From Shewanella canadensis (GTDB lineage: Bacteria; Pseudomonadota; Gammaproteobacteria; Enterobacterales; Shewanellaceae): a stretch of DNA of 64,000 bases. The stretch's first letter is position 1, and every line of letters begins with the position of its first letter. Made by a program: the position numbers and the translations under genes. The notes below the pieces were generated by a model. The model saw nothing but the letters and a program-made list of their open reading frames with translations. It made no database searches and was not told where the DNA came from. The stretch covers positions 186,001-250,000 of the forward strand of contig NZ_RXNU01000002.1 of assembly GCF_003966225.1 (NCBI RefSeq), in the 5' to 3' direction. This document shows, piece after piece, positions 1 through 8,709 of the stretch.

Positions 1-207
1 GGTGTGCACTCCTGGAGTGATGGCAGCGGCAAAGTCGCACTGGATTACCCTCGCGATCACCAAGAACACGTTAAGTACCTGGATTATTATAAGGCGATAG
101 GGATCGATACCAGCTTTTACTGGTACACCCTGGAGGCCGCCCCCGCCGATGGTATCCACTGGATGACAGCAGAAGAGATTGCTCAATATGGCGTACTGAC
201 AGAGTAA
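1..207 (+). CDS. C-terminal end of a COG3904-like predicted periplasmic protein (partial)
   Basis: The reading frame is open from the first base and stops with TAA at 205-207, so the start lies outside the window. The 68 visible residues contain a DYPRDHQEHVKYLDYY segment followed by FYWYTLEAAPADGIHWMT. I recognise this as the conserved tail of the ClpP-like periplasmic family COG3904. Known of the family: a predicted serine-protease-like fold with unknown substrate. The assignment rests on this tail alone because the catalytic part is not in view. Confidence 0.5.
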   Translation, partial: GVHSWSDGSGKVALDYPRDHQEHVKYLDYYKAIGIDTSFYWYTLEAAPADGIHWMTAEEIAQYGVLTE

Positions 208-246
208 CTGTTTTGTAGTTAGTAAGGCGCTTTTTATCAGGCGCTT

Positions 247-663
247 TTACCAAGCGTCGGCATTAAAGCGTGCCGTTCTGGCCTCGCTCATGGTGCAATC
301 GGTAGTGTGTATCAACTCACTCAAGGTGATGTTGGGGTTGTCGTTAATCAGACGGGCGAGCTTTACCTCTAAAGGTTCAAGCTTGTCGGTATGATCAAGC
401 AAAGCGGTTTCAATCTTTTGGATAAGGTAACGAAATTCACCACCTTCCCTTTGCAACTGAGCCGTTTTCAATTGCGCCACTTTCAACTGTTCTGTAAACG
501 ATTGAATCTTGATGGCTTCACCGGATAGCCCCCAATTTCTGGAGCGACGCACACGCTTAAGCTCACAGTGATATTGCTTGGCAACAGTTTGAGCTTGCTT
601 AACCGCCTCCCGCCCTATTCGATGAATAAGGGAGGGAAGTGAGATGGTGATGGCTTCATTCAT
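247..663 (-). CDS. Ribosome recycling factor family protein (RRF_GI-like), 138 aa
   Basis: A small soluble protein with no signal peptide. The N-terminal ITISLPSLIHRIGREA, the basic stretch CELKRVRRSRNW around residues 33-45 and the C-terminal LARLINDNPNITLSELI then CTMSEARTARFN match the family annotated in Vibrio and Shewanella as 'ribosome recycling factor family protein' (Pfam RRF_GI). Despite the name I see no similarity in layout to true Frr, which is about 185 aa, and a role in ribosome recycling is not shown by the sequence. The C-terminal 50 residues look helix-turn-helix-like. No clear ribosome binding site precedes the ATG. It converges on the partial gene to its left. Confidence 0.6.
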   Translation of the reverse strand: MNEAITISLPSLIHRIGREAVKQAQTVAKQYHCELKRVRRSRNWGLSGEAIKIQSFTEQLKVAQLKTAQLQREGGEFRYLIQKIETALLDHTDKLEPLEVKLARLINDNPNITLSELIHTTDCTMSEARTARFNADAW

Positions 664-946
664 GGCTGTGTTTATTCATGGCAGTTGAAGGTCTACTGTG
701 ACACCATTTTATCTACCATTTCTCCCCTTGCCAAAATTTTTACTCAGACCTCATTTATCTAAGCACGCTTAGTTATTTTTAAGTGCCATGCAAAGGGAAA
801 AGATAAGTCAGTATTTTTGTCCCTATTTTCCGCCCGAACCAATTACCATATCGAATAGAAACTAACTGAATTCTATCGATTTACTATGGAAAAATATGTT
901 CAATCAAGTAACGACTTAAACATTTATCACATTCAAAGAGGGTAAA

Positions 947-1098
947 ATGAACAAATTATTAAGACATTCAGCCAACATACTCACTTTGAGAATGTCGCGA
1001 ATAATGTGACTGGATTTCATCCTGGTATGAAAGATGAAATCGATGATATCTACCTCGATGGAAAGCCTGTTATCACCGAAATTGAGTTGGATGACTAA
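947..1098 (+). pseudogene. Possible frameshifted small gene
   Basis: A good ribosome binding site (AGAGGG) precedes an ATG at 947, but that frame stops at 1007-1009. The overlapping frame ending at TAA 1096-1098 translates as a protein-like acidic segment (KTFSQHTHFENVANNVTG, then FHPGMKDEIDDIYLDGKP and ITEIELDD) and has no ATG near the ribosome binding site. One base lost or gained shortly after 949 would join the two into a product of about 50 residues. I do not recognise the protein. It could also be an intact gene with a sequencing error, or chance. The rest of 664-1165 shows nothing else coding. Confidence 0.3.
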
Positions 1099-1165
1099 CG
1101 TTCCTCCCCCTCCTACTTTAATCATTTGGGGTAGCCAGTTAAGTTTCTCAGCGCCACTTTTATCG

Positions 1166-1396
1166 TTATTTCTTTTCAGTTTCCCGTTTAACCAGAATAA
1201 AGGTCAGATACATTTTAGTAGGTAAAGACAACGCCATGCCGAAGGCCACACACATTGCGCTAATGATGATCCCTTTGACGCCCATAGCTTCAACCGTGTC
1301 GCTGTAGTTGTGGAAATAGATGCCGAGAGAGATCAGGCTAAGGCCGACAGCGATACAGCACTTAAGCAGCAAGATTAACTTGTCATCAGTCACCAT
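1166..1396 (-). CDS. Small membrane protein with two transmembrane segments, 76 aa
   Basis: The ATG is preceded by GGAGGG at ideal spacing, which supports a real gene. The product has two hydrophobic helices, roughly residues 8-27 and 41-62, with a short loop between them and a basic tail (VKRETEKK), so both ends are probably cytoplasmic. I do not recognise a family and no function can be assigned. It is transcribed alone, on the same strand as the nucleotidase gene to its right but separated from it by a strong terminator. Confidence 0.55.
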   Translation of the reverse strand: MVTDDKLILLLKCCIAVGLSLISLGIYFHNYSDTVEAMGVKGIIISAMCVAFGMALSLPTKMYLTFILVKRETEKK

Positions 1397-1563
1397 CGTC
1401 CCTCCATTATTAGCATCACATTTGACTAATATAATAGATTGTTAAGCCCTGTTACAAGTTAACTAAGATCAAAGAGAGAAAGGCAGCAGCAAAAGACAAA
1501 ATAGACCTGTCTCTTGTCTTTTCATCAATATTTCCCCTAATCGCTAAAAAGTGAATTAAGAAA

Positions 1564-1593
1564 AAAGGCCCACTTTGTGAAAAGTGGGCCTTT
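1564..1593 (-). terminator. Rho-independent terminator of the nucleotidase gene
   Basis: A perfect inverted repeat, AGGCCCACTTT at 1566-1576 and AAAGTGGGCCT at 1581-1591, with a 4-base loop. Read on the minus strand it is followed by a run of T (complement of the A run at 1560-1566). It lies about 70 bases past the stop codon of the gene at 1665. Confidence 0.85.
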
Positions 1594-1664
1594 AGCGTTT
1601 TACTGCTTAATATTTAACAAGCTTATTAAGCAATTAGAAAACCAAGCATCGTATGTTTACTTGG

Positions 1665-3716
1665 TTACTGGTTTGCTGTTAAGTCGATATTGTAGATGGC
1701 AAAACCAAACTCATCAGTTAAATCAGTACGTTTGGTCAACGGACGTACTTGATTCTCTAAGATGAATGAATCGGCGATGTCACTGTCTTGAGTTTCGAAA
1801 CGAATATCCAACTCAGTCGTTGTGTTAATCGTCACAAAGTCCCAGTTATTATCGGCGCTTGGATCAACTTCGCCATTCGCTTCGGTCTCGGCAGTGATGT
1901 ATTGCGCCAGTGCTTCACGGTTGCTATCTGGCAACTCCATGATCACGTAATCAGGACCTGTACCGGCAAACTTACCACCGAATGCACGATAGTTGTTAGA
2001 TGCGATGATGAACTCTTTCGCCGCTAACGCTTCACCTGTAAATACGGTTTCACCGTCAGTATAAGTCAGGTCGACGATACGGTTTGCACTAGCATCAACC
2101 ACTTGACAATTACCATCAAACTTAGTCGGCTGAGTGACATCAATCTTGTAGGTTACACCATCGATAACATCGAAGTTATAGGTACGGTGTGTGTCCCAGT
2201 TGATCAAATACTGAGGTGCAGTTGTATTAGGGTTAACCTGGTTGAATTGGTTGGCGCTACACTCTAACCAATCTTTTAGTTCTACACCCGTAACTTTCAG
2301 TGCAACCATAGTGTTTGGATACAGATACAGATCCGCCGCATTCTTATAGGTCAAATCACCGGCCGGTACCTGGACATAAGATTGTGCATCGGCTGTAGTG
2401 CTGTGACGTCCGCCAGCTTTAAATGGTGCAGAGGCTGATAACACCGGAATATCTTTTAAATCATCAGTCAGGTTAGCTTTTACTTTGGCAATCTGCGCAT
2501 CAGAGACAATTTGTACCGATGGATCATCTTGTACCAGAGTTAGGAAGCTGTACATATCAGTAGAAGCTTTACCAATTGGCTGATTAACATAGTTTAGCGT
2601 GCCTTGGTGTTCGAGTGCGACCGCGTCACGAATGGCAACATCCGCATCAACCAACTCTGGTGTATCTGCATTTTTGTCGTAGATCGGCGCAGCTTTAGCG
2701 GTACGGTCGATCACAACCCATGCACCGTCTTGCATCTCAAGTTTAAGATCCACAATACCTAAGTTATCACCCCAGCGACCCGGCATAACAGCTGCTACAC
2801 CGTTGATAGTGCCTTTTTCTAAGTCAGCATTTTCCAGACCTTCGAATGTTGCCGACGGGAATACAGAATGACTATGGCCAAATGTGATCGCATCGATACC
2901 TTCTACCAGTGATAGCGCGTATGTGGCATTTTCGTCGTTTACATCAACTGGATTTGAAGGCGTACCCAAACCTGAGTGTGGAATGGCAACGATGACATCG
3001 GCACCTTCGGCTTTCATCATTGGGATGAATTTTTCAGCCGATTCAACAATCCCCATTACCGATACTTTGCCCGATAGGTTTTGCTTATCCCAGAGTAAGA
3101 TTTGAGGTGGTACGAATCCGATATAGCCAATTTTAATGGTTTGCTGATCGCCATTGCTGTCGGTAACCATTTTTTCTTCGATAATATATGGGGTGAATAA
3201 GTTATCGCCCTTCGCTTTGCCTTCCCAGCAATCGGCTTCACATAGTACGTTAGCGTTAATGTAAGGGAAGTTAGCACCTGCAAGCGCTTCGCTTAAGAAA
3301 TCTAAGCCATAGTTGAACTCATGGTTACCTATGTTACCTACAGAGTAGCCAAGCGTATTCATTGCTTTATACGCAGGGTGAGTACCACCAATGGTGTTAT
3401 CACGCTTAAAGTTATCAGCAACGAAGTCACCCATTGGGCTACCTTGCAATAGGTCACCATTATCAACTAATACGAAGTTGTTAACCTCTGCACCTTGCAG
3501 CTTAATTTGGCTGGCAGTACGAGCGAGTCCAATGGTTGGATCATACTTTGTTTTGTAATAGTCATAATCCATGATGTTGGTATGAAGATCACTGGTTTCA
3601 AGAATACGAAGATCGACTTGAGCTGCAATTACAGCGTCATTTTTATCATCGGAACCACAAGCCGTCAGACCTAATGTTGAAGCGATGACTACTGCTAATA
3701 CTTTCTTATTTAACAT
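1665..3716 (-). CDS. cpdB: 2',3'-cyclic-nucleotide 2'-phosphodiesterase / 3'-nucleotidase, lipoprotein
   Basis: A 5'-nucleotidase-family metallophosphoesterase that hydrolyses 2',3'-cyclic nucleotides and 3'-nucleotides outside the cytoplasm to salvage nucleosides. From the start chosen at 3716 the protein has 683 residues. It opens with a lipoprotein signal ending in LTAC (Cys20). The metal-binding motifs follow in order: SDLHTN at 42-47, VDNGDLLQGSP near 85-94, GNHEFNYG at 130-137, then PHSG and FGHSHSVFP. The nucleotide-binding C-terminal domain contains FGGKFAGTGPDY. The frame is open upstream to 3758, but starting there would put 14 polar residues before the signal peptide, so I prefer MLNKK at 3716. 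E. coli CpdB is a soluble periplasmic enzyme of similar length; a lipid anchor is the difference here. Confidence 0.88.
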   Translation of the reverse strand: MLNKKVLAVVIASTLGLTACGSDDKNDAVIAAQVDLRILETSDLHTNIMDYDYYKTKYDPTIGLARTASQIKLQGAEVNNFVLVDNGDLLQGSPMGDFVADNFKRDNTIGGTHPAYKAMNTLGYSVGNIGNHEFNYGLDFLSEALAGANFPYINANVLCEADCWEGKAKGDNLFTPYIIEEKMVTDSNGDQQTIKIGYIGFVPPQILLWDKQNLSGKVSVMGIVESAEKFIPMMKAEGADVIVAIPHSGLGTPSNPVDVNDENATYALSLVEGIDAITFGHSHSVFPSATFEGLENADLEKGTINGVAAVMPGRWGDNLGIVDLKLEMQDGAWVVIDRTAKAAPIYDKNADTPELVDADVAIRDAVALEHQGTLNYVNQPIGKASTDMYSFLTLVQDDPSVQIVSDAQIAKVKANLTDDLKDIPVLSASAPFKAGGRHSTTADAQSYVQVPAGDLTYKNAADLYLYPNTMVALKVTGVELKDWLECSANQFNQVNPNTTAPQYLINWDTHRTYNFDVIDGVTYKIDVTQPTKFDGNCQVVDASANRIVDLTYTDGETVFTGEALAAKEFIIASNNYRAFGGKFAGTGPDYVIMELPDSNREALAQYITAETEANGEVDPSADNNWDFVTINTTTELDIRFETQDSDIADSFILENQVRPLTKRTDLTDEFGFAIYNIDLTANQ

Positions 3717-4196
3717 ATTAATTTTTCCATCAATTAAAGACCCCGAGCCACTCTTCATTTTTTATGAAGATATGTCTCATCTTTGCTATCACGTTACTTT
3801 TTTGCTGCAACATTGATAGCGAACCGGCGACTATATGATGCGAAACTGTAAATAAACTTAATTCAGAGCGGTTACCCACACCCTTTACAATCTTTACACT
3901 TCCCGATCTTCCTAGGTTAATCCAAGCATAAATCCTCTCCTCATTGTGCGACTCATACCATTGAGCAGCACTATGATAAAAGGGTGTATCTTCTCAGCCT
4001 GCTGTTGCAAAAAAATGGGAGGGATATTCATGTCAAAGGCGTGCTCGGCATCTGATAGGTAGGACACCTGAATGCCTTGAATGCAAGAAGGTATGAGAAA
4101 GGCTTGCCTCCTCAAACATCCGAAATCAAATGTTTAAGGATAGGCAAGACTCAACCCACAATTGCGGGAGGGATACGGGGTTTATTAACTGATAGC
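3717..4196. other. Intergenic region with a nested inverted repeat
   Basis: No convincing gene. At 4103-4148 there are two nested inverted repeats: CTTGCCT (4103-4109) with AGGCAAG (4142-4148), and AAACAT (4114-4119) with ATGTTT (4130-4135). This would fold into a long stem-loop just downstream of the DUF3083 gene. No T run follows on the minus strand, so it is not a standard terminator. A 67-codon open frame at 3912-4115 on the minus strand has no ribosome binding site and I do not call it. Confidence 0.4.
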
Positions 4197-5270
4197 CTAT
4201 TCAGGGGCTTTATAACTAATATGTTGATGGAACCGCACAATGAGCTCTTCGCGTGATTTATCTAACGCTAACTCAGACGTAAGGCTCTTTAACGCATCTT
4301 CAACCCGATTCAAATAACGGCTGAGTCCGTCATCTTTAGAGTCTTTTACGCCTGCGGCGATAGTAAAGTTCACCGTTTCGACTAATCGATTACCGTCCCA
4401 ATGGCGAATATATTGCAGCTCTTCGATATTAGGATCGAAGCCGAGCATCTGCACCTCGTCGGTACCATCGACCTGATCGAACTTACTGTTACGTACCAGT
4501 GGTGTTAGCCCATTAGCCACCATGGCGATCCGGTTAAGTTTGTTGCCGGATGCGGCCTGGATAAAGGTATCTTCCAGCTTCTTATACAGAGGCGTAAAGT
4601 CATCGGTATGAGTCGGCAATAACGCTTGCTTGAGCTTACGGCTTAGCGGTAGTTTTACCGTGACATAGCACAGTGAACCGTGACCGTCGGGGAGCGGACA
4701 CTGTCTTGCTCTATATCTGTCGCTGATTGAACGTAGCTTATACCCATAACTCTCTTTGTTGCCTTTAGCCTTGGCGAACAGGTCATAAGAGAGATGTTGA
4801 TGGTCGCGGATTTTGATTTTGAGATCTTTTTCCGGCAATTGAGGCATCAGCTTGGCGAGGAAAGACTGCACTTTTATATGAAAATTAGCCGAATTACTGC
4901 GAATTTCTTCACCCGTCGCTAACAATACGATCCTGATTTTACGTGCCCGGTAATCATCCTGACTATGAAGCGTTTGCGCTTCATGATACTCAGGATTATA
5001 GAAAAATATGATCTGTTCTGCGGTTGGGAAGCAATAGGCTTCGGTGTGAAAACGCACCACCGGTAACTTATCGTTAGTGATCACATGAATGTTATATAAC
5101 TCTTCCTGCTCGGCAAGATTGAAAATGGCGCGGCTAAGCGTCTGATAACAGGTTTTATAATCGGGATAATGGGCCAGCAAGGCATCCGTTACTATGATTT
5201 CCGCGGTGATGTATTGATTACTTCGAACGTCCTTGGGTAGGTACACTTTTTGCTGATGCCTAAGGGCCAT
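4197..5270 (-). CDS. DUF3083 family protein, 357 aa
   Basis: A soluble protein with no signal peptide or membrane segment. The N-terminus MALRHQQKVYLPKDVRSNQY and the general make-up match what I remember of the Shewanella family DUF3083, whose function is unknown. I chose the ATG at 5270 because AAGGAGT sits at ideal spacing before it; the frame runs nine codons further up without such a site. It stands alone between two non-coding stretches. It contains a central GEEIRSNSANFHIKVQSF segment and a late NRIAMVANGLTPLVRNSKFD segment, neither of which I can link to a catalytic motif. Confidence 0.6.
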   Translation of the reverse strand: MALRHQQKVYLPKDVRSNQYITAEIIVTDALLAHYPDYKTCYQTLSRAIFNLAEQEELYNIHVITNDKLPVVRFHTEAYCFPTAEQIIFFYNPEYHEAQTLHSQDDYRARKIRIVLLATGEEIRSNSANFHIKVQSFLAKLMPQLPEKDLKIKIRDHQHLSYDLFAKAKGNKESYGYKLRSISDRYRARQCPLPDGHGSLCYVTVKLPLSRKLKQALLPTHTDDFTPLYKKLEDTFIQAASGNKLNRIAMVANGLTPLVRNSKFDQVDGTDEVQMLGFDPNIEELQYIRHWDGNRLVETVNFTIAAGVKDSKDDGLSRYLNRVEDALKSLTSELALDKSREELIVRFHQHISYKAPE

Positions 5271-5555
5271 AAATACTCCTTGTGAAAAGTTAATCATATA
5301 TAGCTTGGTGCCAATGGTAGCGGTAAATTATGACAAGAATACTGCTATAGAGCACACTTTTAGCTGAAGCTACATAATACTCTTCGAATATGATTTATTG
5401 CTTAAAATCGATATACAAAATATTCAATTTAGGGATAAGTATTCCCTGGCCTAACCTCCTAACTGTACGACCCATGCCATGTTAACCAAACAACAAAATC
5501 AGCATATTCAAACGCTTAACACCTGGCAGCACCAGTAACGGGGAAAGCGTCTTAA

Positions 5556-5608
5556 CCTTAGTGGCCACAGGCCATAAGAAACATAAATCGATCCCGGCTA
5601 AAAGCATC
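5556..5608 (+). repeat. Dispersed repeat, copy 1 (TTAGTGGCC / AGGCCATAAGAAACA type)
   Basis: The block TTAGTGGCC, two bases, AGGCCATAAGAAACA, then AAT.GAT.CCGGC..A.AAGCAT recurs almost unchanged at 25798-25862. It contains the short palindrome GTGGCC/GGCCAT. Both copies lie in non-coding DNA. Confidence 0.55.
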
Positions 5609-5862
5609 GCCAAAATATTGGTAGTTCCCAGACGGCAATGACAAATTGAAAGGCACAAGTCCTGCCTGCGATCCGGGATAAGTAGATTTACAAAAAGCGA
5701 ACTCTAAGACCCATCTCTTCATGACCTGCACTCACTATCAAAAGCTTATAACCAGCATAAATCACGAATGATAATTAGAAATTAAGGATGTGATTCACTA
5801 AAACGTCCGCCAACTAAATGGTACAGCCGTTTAATAAAATAGAATAAAGTTAACTCTGACCC

Positions 5863-5894
5863 GACTTATGGACTTATGGACTTATGGACTTATT
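5863..5894 (+). repeat. 8-bp tandem repeat, GACTTATG x4
   Basis: GACTTATG is repeated head to tail at 5863, 5871 and 5879, with a fourth copy at 5887 ending in T instead of G. It is not inside a gene. Confidence 0.9.
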
Positions 5895-6007
5895 ACTAAA
5901 TGAATAAACCCATAGGAATAGAGCCTTGTAATTACAATATCACTCGTCTCCTTAAGTTTGGCGGTGATAATAGGTGACTATGTTATTTAATTTGAAAACT
6001 TGCTAAT

Positions 6008-6037
6008 AAAAAAGCCAGTCGACTTACATCGACTGGC
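6008..6037 (-). terminator. Rho-independent terminator of nrfA
   Basis: GCCAGTCGA (6014-6022) pairs with TCGACTGGC (6029-6037) around a 6-base loop. On the minus strand it runs into six T. It lies 33 bases past the nrfA stop codon. Confidence 0.88.
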
Positions 6038-6069
6038 AACGGATTTGAGAGTAATAGTGGAGAGGCTAT

Positions 6070-7623
6070 TTATTTCAAATCAACAGGCCATTCTTTTTCA
6101 ACGCGCTTCTCGATAAATTTGTCTTTCGAGGTTTTCATCGCTTCAAAATTAAGGCCTGCTAAAGGTTGTACCTTAGCTTTTGTATCGTATTTACTGCCAT
6201 CATAAACATAATTAGGCGCATACTTAGTTAATAACAGATCGGCTTCAGCAATCGCTTCATCTAAAATCCCATTCGACTTTTCCAGCAGACGTACAGCTTC
6301 TGTAGGATTGTGAGCATGGATACCATGAGACGCTGTTGCGCTGTCCCAGAACCACTGTCCATGTCTGATTTTAGTTAATAAACTATCCATTTCTGCCGCT
6401 AACGGAGTACCTGCTTTTAATGCCGCTTCGTAGTTACCCTTAGCTTCACCAATGCTCTTACCTGCTTCGAGACCTTTAACCCCATTCGCAGACCAAATTG
6501 CCTGTGCTTTAAAGTGGGCTTCAGTCAAGCGGGGATCTGTGCCATCGGCGGCAAAACGCAGCTTTTTGATTTCAGCTTTACGCTCATCGAACATCTCTTC
6601 GAAATCAGCGCCCTCATGACAACTTAAACAGTTTTCAGGCAGTTGTTCAGCGTCAAACGTCACTTTATGATTGGAGTACTTAGCCCCGGCTTTATTGGTC
6701 GCCTTAGGCATATGACAAGTCGTACAACCAAACTCTAAGTGATTATCCATCGCATGTTCAGTTCGATCTGACATGTTTTCATATTCAGGATGTTGCGCTT
6801 TGAGCGATGGTACGCCCGAAATAGCATTGGTCCAGTCTTTGAAGTTACGCTGATCATAGTACGCAAGCTTGGCTTCAGCCGCGAAACCTTTATAGAGACC
6901 ATCAGTGCCGGTGTAGCTCACGACCTCTTTATAATCAGTTTTCACACCTGGCACCCAATGATCCCAAGGGTAGCGAACTTTCTTACTGTCGGAACCTTCG
7001 AAGTAGTATTCAATATGACATTGAGCACAAGTCTGGCTGGCTTGCATAGTCTGTTTTTGATCAGCAAAGTCTCTGCCAATCGATTTCATTGCGCGAGCGG
7101 CATAGGGACGACTAATTCTGATTTCATCACTGCCTAACTCATGACAATCGGCGCAACCAATTGAATTAGACATTTCGTGGCCCCAGGTTGACCAGCTATT
7201 GTCAGAGAAATTAGCTTCCCCCACCTTGTCATACATGCGAGCGATATCGGGTGTTTTACAAGACCAGCAGTTAGCAGGCATTGCCTCGCCAACGACTTTA
7301 CCATCATGGCCGACAACCGGATGCCCTGTACGCAGCGTTTTTATTATATCAGTCATCGCAAATTGATGACCCCTGGCACGATTATAATCTTTTGCAAAAC
7401 CGTAGCCAGCCCAGGCGCTGACAAGGTTTGGATTAGAAGCTAAGAAGTCATCCAATTTACCCGATTCAGGGGTGGTCTCTTCTGTTTCAGCCCAGGTAGT
7501 ATATTGTTCAGGGAACTGCTTTTTCCAATTTTCACTTTTATATAAATCGACTTCTGTTGCCACACTATAACCGGTAAATACGGTTGATAGCATGACAGCA
7601 ATTGCCAGCTTTTTAATTTTCAT
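6070..7623 (-). CDS. nrfA: Ammonia-forming cytochrome c nitrite reductase (cytochrome c552), NrfA
   Basis: A periplasmic pentaheme enzyme that reduces nitrite to ammonia with six electrons. Heme motifs from the chosen start are CWSCK (119-123, the active-site heme with its lysine ligand), then CADCH (157-161), CAQCH (199-203), CTTCH (300-304) and CLSCH (332-336). The active-site Arg (in NRARGH), Tyr (in HIEYYF) and His (in LKAQHPEYE) are present. A Sec signal peptide covers about residues 1-23. The ribosome binding site GAGGA touches an upstream ATG at 7629 but is six bases from the one at 7623, so I start at 7623 (517 aa). That is some 40 residues longer than typical NrfA; the extra length lies partly between hemes 3 and 4. 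No nrfBCD or maturation genes are adjacent, so electrons probably come from the quinol pool through a tetraheme partner encoded elsewhere. Confidence 0.92.
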   Translation of the reverse strand: MKIKKLAIAVMLSTVFTGYSVATEVDLYKSENWKKQFPEQYTTWAETEETTPESGKLDDFLASNPNLVSAWAGYGFAKDYNRARGHQFAMTDIIKTLRTGHPVVGHDGKVVGEAMPANCWSCKTPDIARMYDKVGEANFSDNSWSTWGHEMSNSIGCADCHELGSDEIRISRPYAARAMKSIGRDFADQKQTMQASQTCAQCHIEYYFEGSDSKKVRYPWDHWVPGVKTDYKEVVSYTGTDGLYKGFAAEAKLAYYDQRNFKDWTNAISGVPSLKAQHPEYENMSDRTEHAMDNHLEFGCTTCHMPKATNKAGAKYSNHKVTFDAEQLPENCLSCHEGADFEEMFDERKAEIKKLRFAADGTDPRLTEAHFKAQAIWSANGVKGLEAGKSIGEAKGNYEAALKAGTPLAAEMDSLLTKIRHGQWFWDSATASHGIHAHNPTEAVRLLEKSNGILDEAIAEADLLLTKYAPNYVYDGSKYDTKAKVQPLAGLNFEAMKTSKDKFIEKRVEKEWPVDLK

Positions 7624-7891
7624 GTTCATTCCTCATCGACATTTTTAATTTTTATTAAAAACCAGCTCATCAACAATTAAATTATATTACCCTCAATATT
7701 TAACCGTCCAACGAGCTTGAAACAATTAATATCACAGCAAAAACAACTGAACATAAAATTAAAGTAACAATGTGATAAACACCTAAGCAAATTAATTAAA
7801 CATGTTACCGATCAAACTTTAACCCTGAATTAACTATCTCCTTATAGGTACGCGAAATTTATTAATTAAGTAAAGGTTACACCCAATTAAA

Positions 7892-7920
7892 CGATATATC
7901 GCACATATAGCGATATATCG
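7892..7920. promoter_or_regulatory. Paired palindrome CGATATATCG, candidate operator
   Basis: The self-complementary decamer CGATATATCG occurs at 7892-7901 and again at 7911-7920. The centres are 19 bp apart, close to two helical turns, so two dimers would bind the same face. It lies about 270 bp upstream of the nrfA start. The protein that would bind is unknown; this does not match FNR, CRP or NarP boxes. Confidence 0.35.
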
Positions 7921-8482
7921 CGACCCAGATTGAAGGCCACATAAGATTATAAAAAAGTAAAACTAACACAATAAATATAAAGACGAGTAATAACAAGATC
8001 TTGCAAAAGGAAAAAGTCTTTTCTTATGAAACTTAAAATATTAACTTAACTTATCAAAAAGCAATGCAGATAGACTTCACAAATCACCATAAAAACAACG
8101 ACCAGATCCAAATAAGTAGCAGAAAATAAGCACTAGCTATAGATAAATCAGGGCTTCCTACAGCACGTTTCTTAACTCAACCTTAATTTTCCGTTGAAAC
8201 TAAATGAATAAGAACATCAACAAGCAACAAAGAAGAGTGAACCGGTAAAGAGGTCCTAGCCGACCAGCTCCTAACGATGATGAAAACGAAAAGATGGCAC
8301 GAAATGATAGAGTTAGCATGCCTTAAGCCCAACAACTCTACCCACCGCCGTAATCTCCGACACTTGCAATATCCTTATAGGTCAGAAGCTACACCGATGC
8401 TGCAAATGGAATTATCTGTAACAGGGCTTAGCAACGCTTTATAAACCAAAATGAGCTGGCCCACTGGGAAACTATTATGGCC

Positions 8483-8521
8483 ATGTTATTTGCTGATGTT
8501 ATTTGCTGATGTTATTTGATC
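8483..8521 (+). repeat. 13-bp tandem repeat, three copies
   Basis: ATGTTATTTGCTG at 8483-8495 and 8496-8508, followed by ATGTTATTTGATC at 8509-8521. It is non-coding. Confidence 0.85.
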
Positions 8522-8709
8522 AGATAATGACGACAGGATCTAAGTATCTAAATCCTGACTTGGTATGATATCGGCCATACCCATTGCTGCTGGTTATCCT
8601 TACAAGAGCCCCCGGCAGACAGAATCAGACATACCCGCCTTTAATTACTCTTGCCATCAGTAAGGCTGCAGTAAGATGATGGCGGGTATTGTCATTAAGA
8701 GGCAATAAG

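Larger units (their letters stand above)
5271..6007. other. Long non-coding stretch with repeat remnants
   Basis: No supported gene in over 700 bases. It holds one copy of a dispersed repeat (5556-5608), a four-copy 8-bp tandem repeat (5863-5894) and, directly before the tandem repeat, AACTCTGACCC at 5852-5862. The last resembles half of the repeat family that flanks the transposase at 21 kb and may be a decayed copy. Confidence 0.5.
7624..8709. other. AT-rich non-coding region upstream of nrfA and the nucleoside phosphorylase
   Basis: About 1.1 kb with no supported gene. It must hold the nrfA promoter (leftward) and the phosphorylase promoter (rightward). Visible structure: two copies of the palindrome CGATATATCG at 7892 and 7911, and a 13-bp triple repeat at 8483-8521. 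A small RNA is possible but I see no terminator to support one. Confidence 0.5.

Noticed and set aside
3912-4115. 67-codon minus-strand open frame
   Set aside because: No ribosome binding site, no recognisable protein features, and it overlaps a large inverted repeat.
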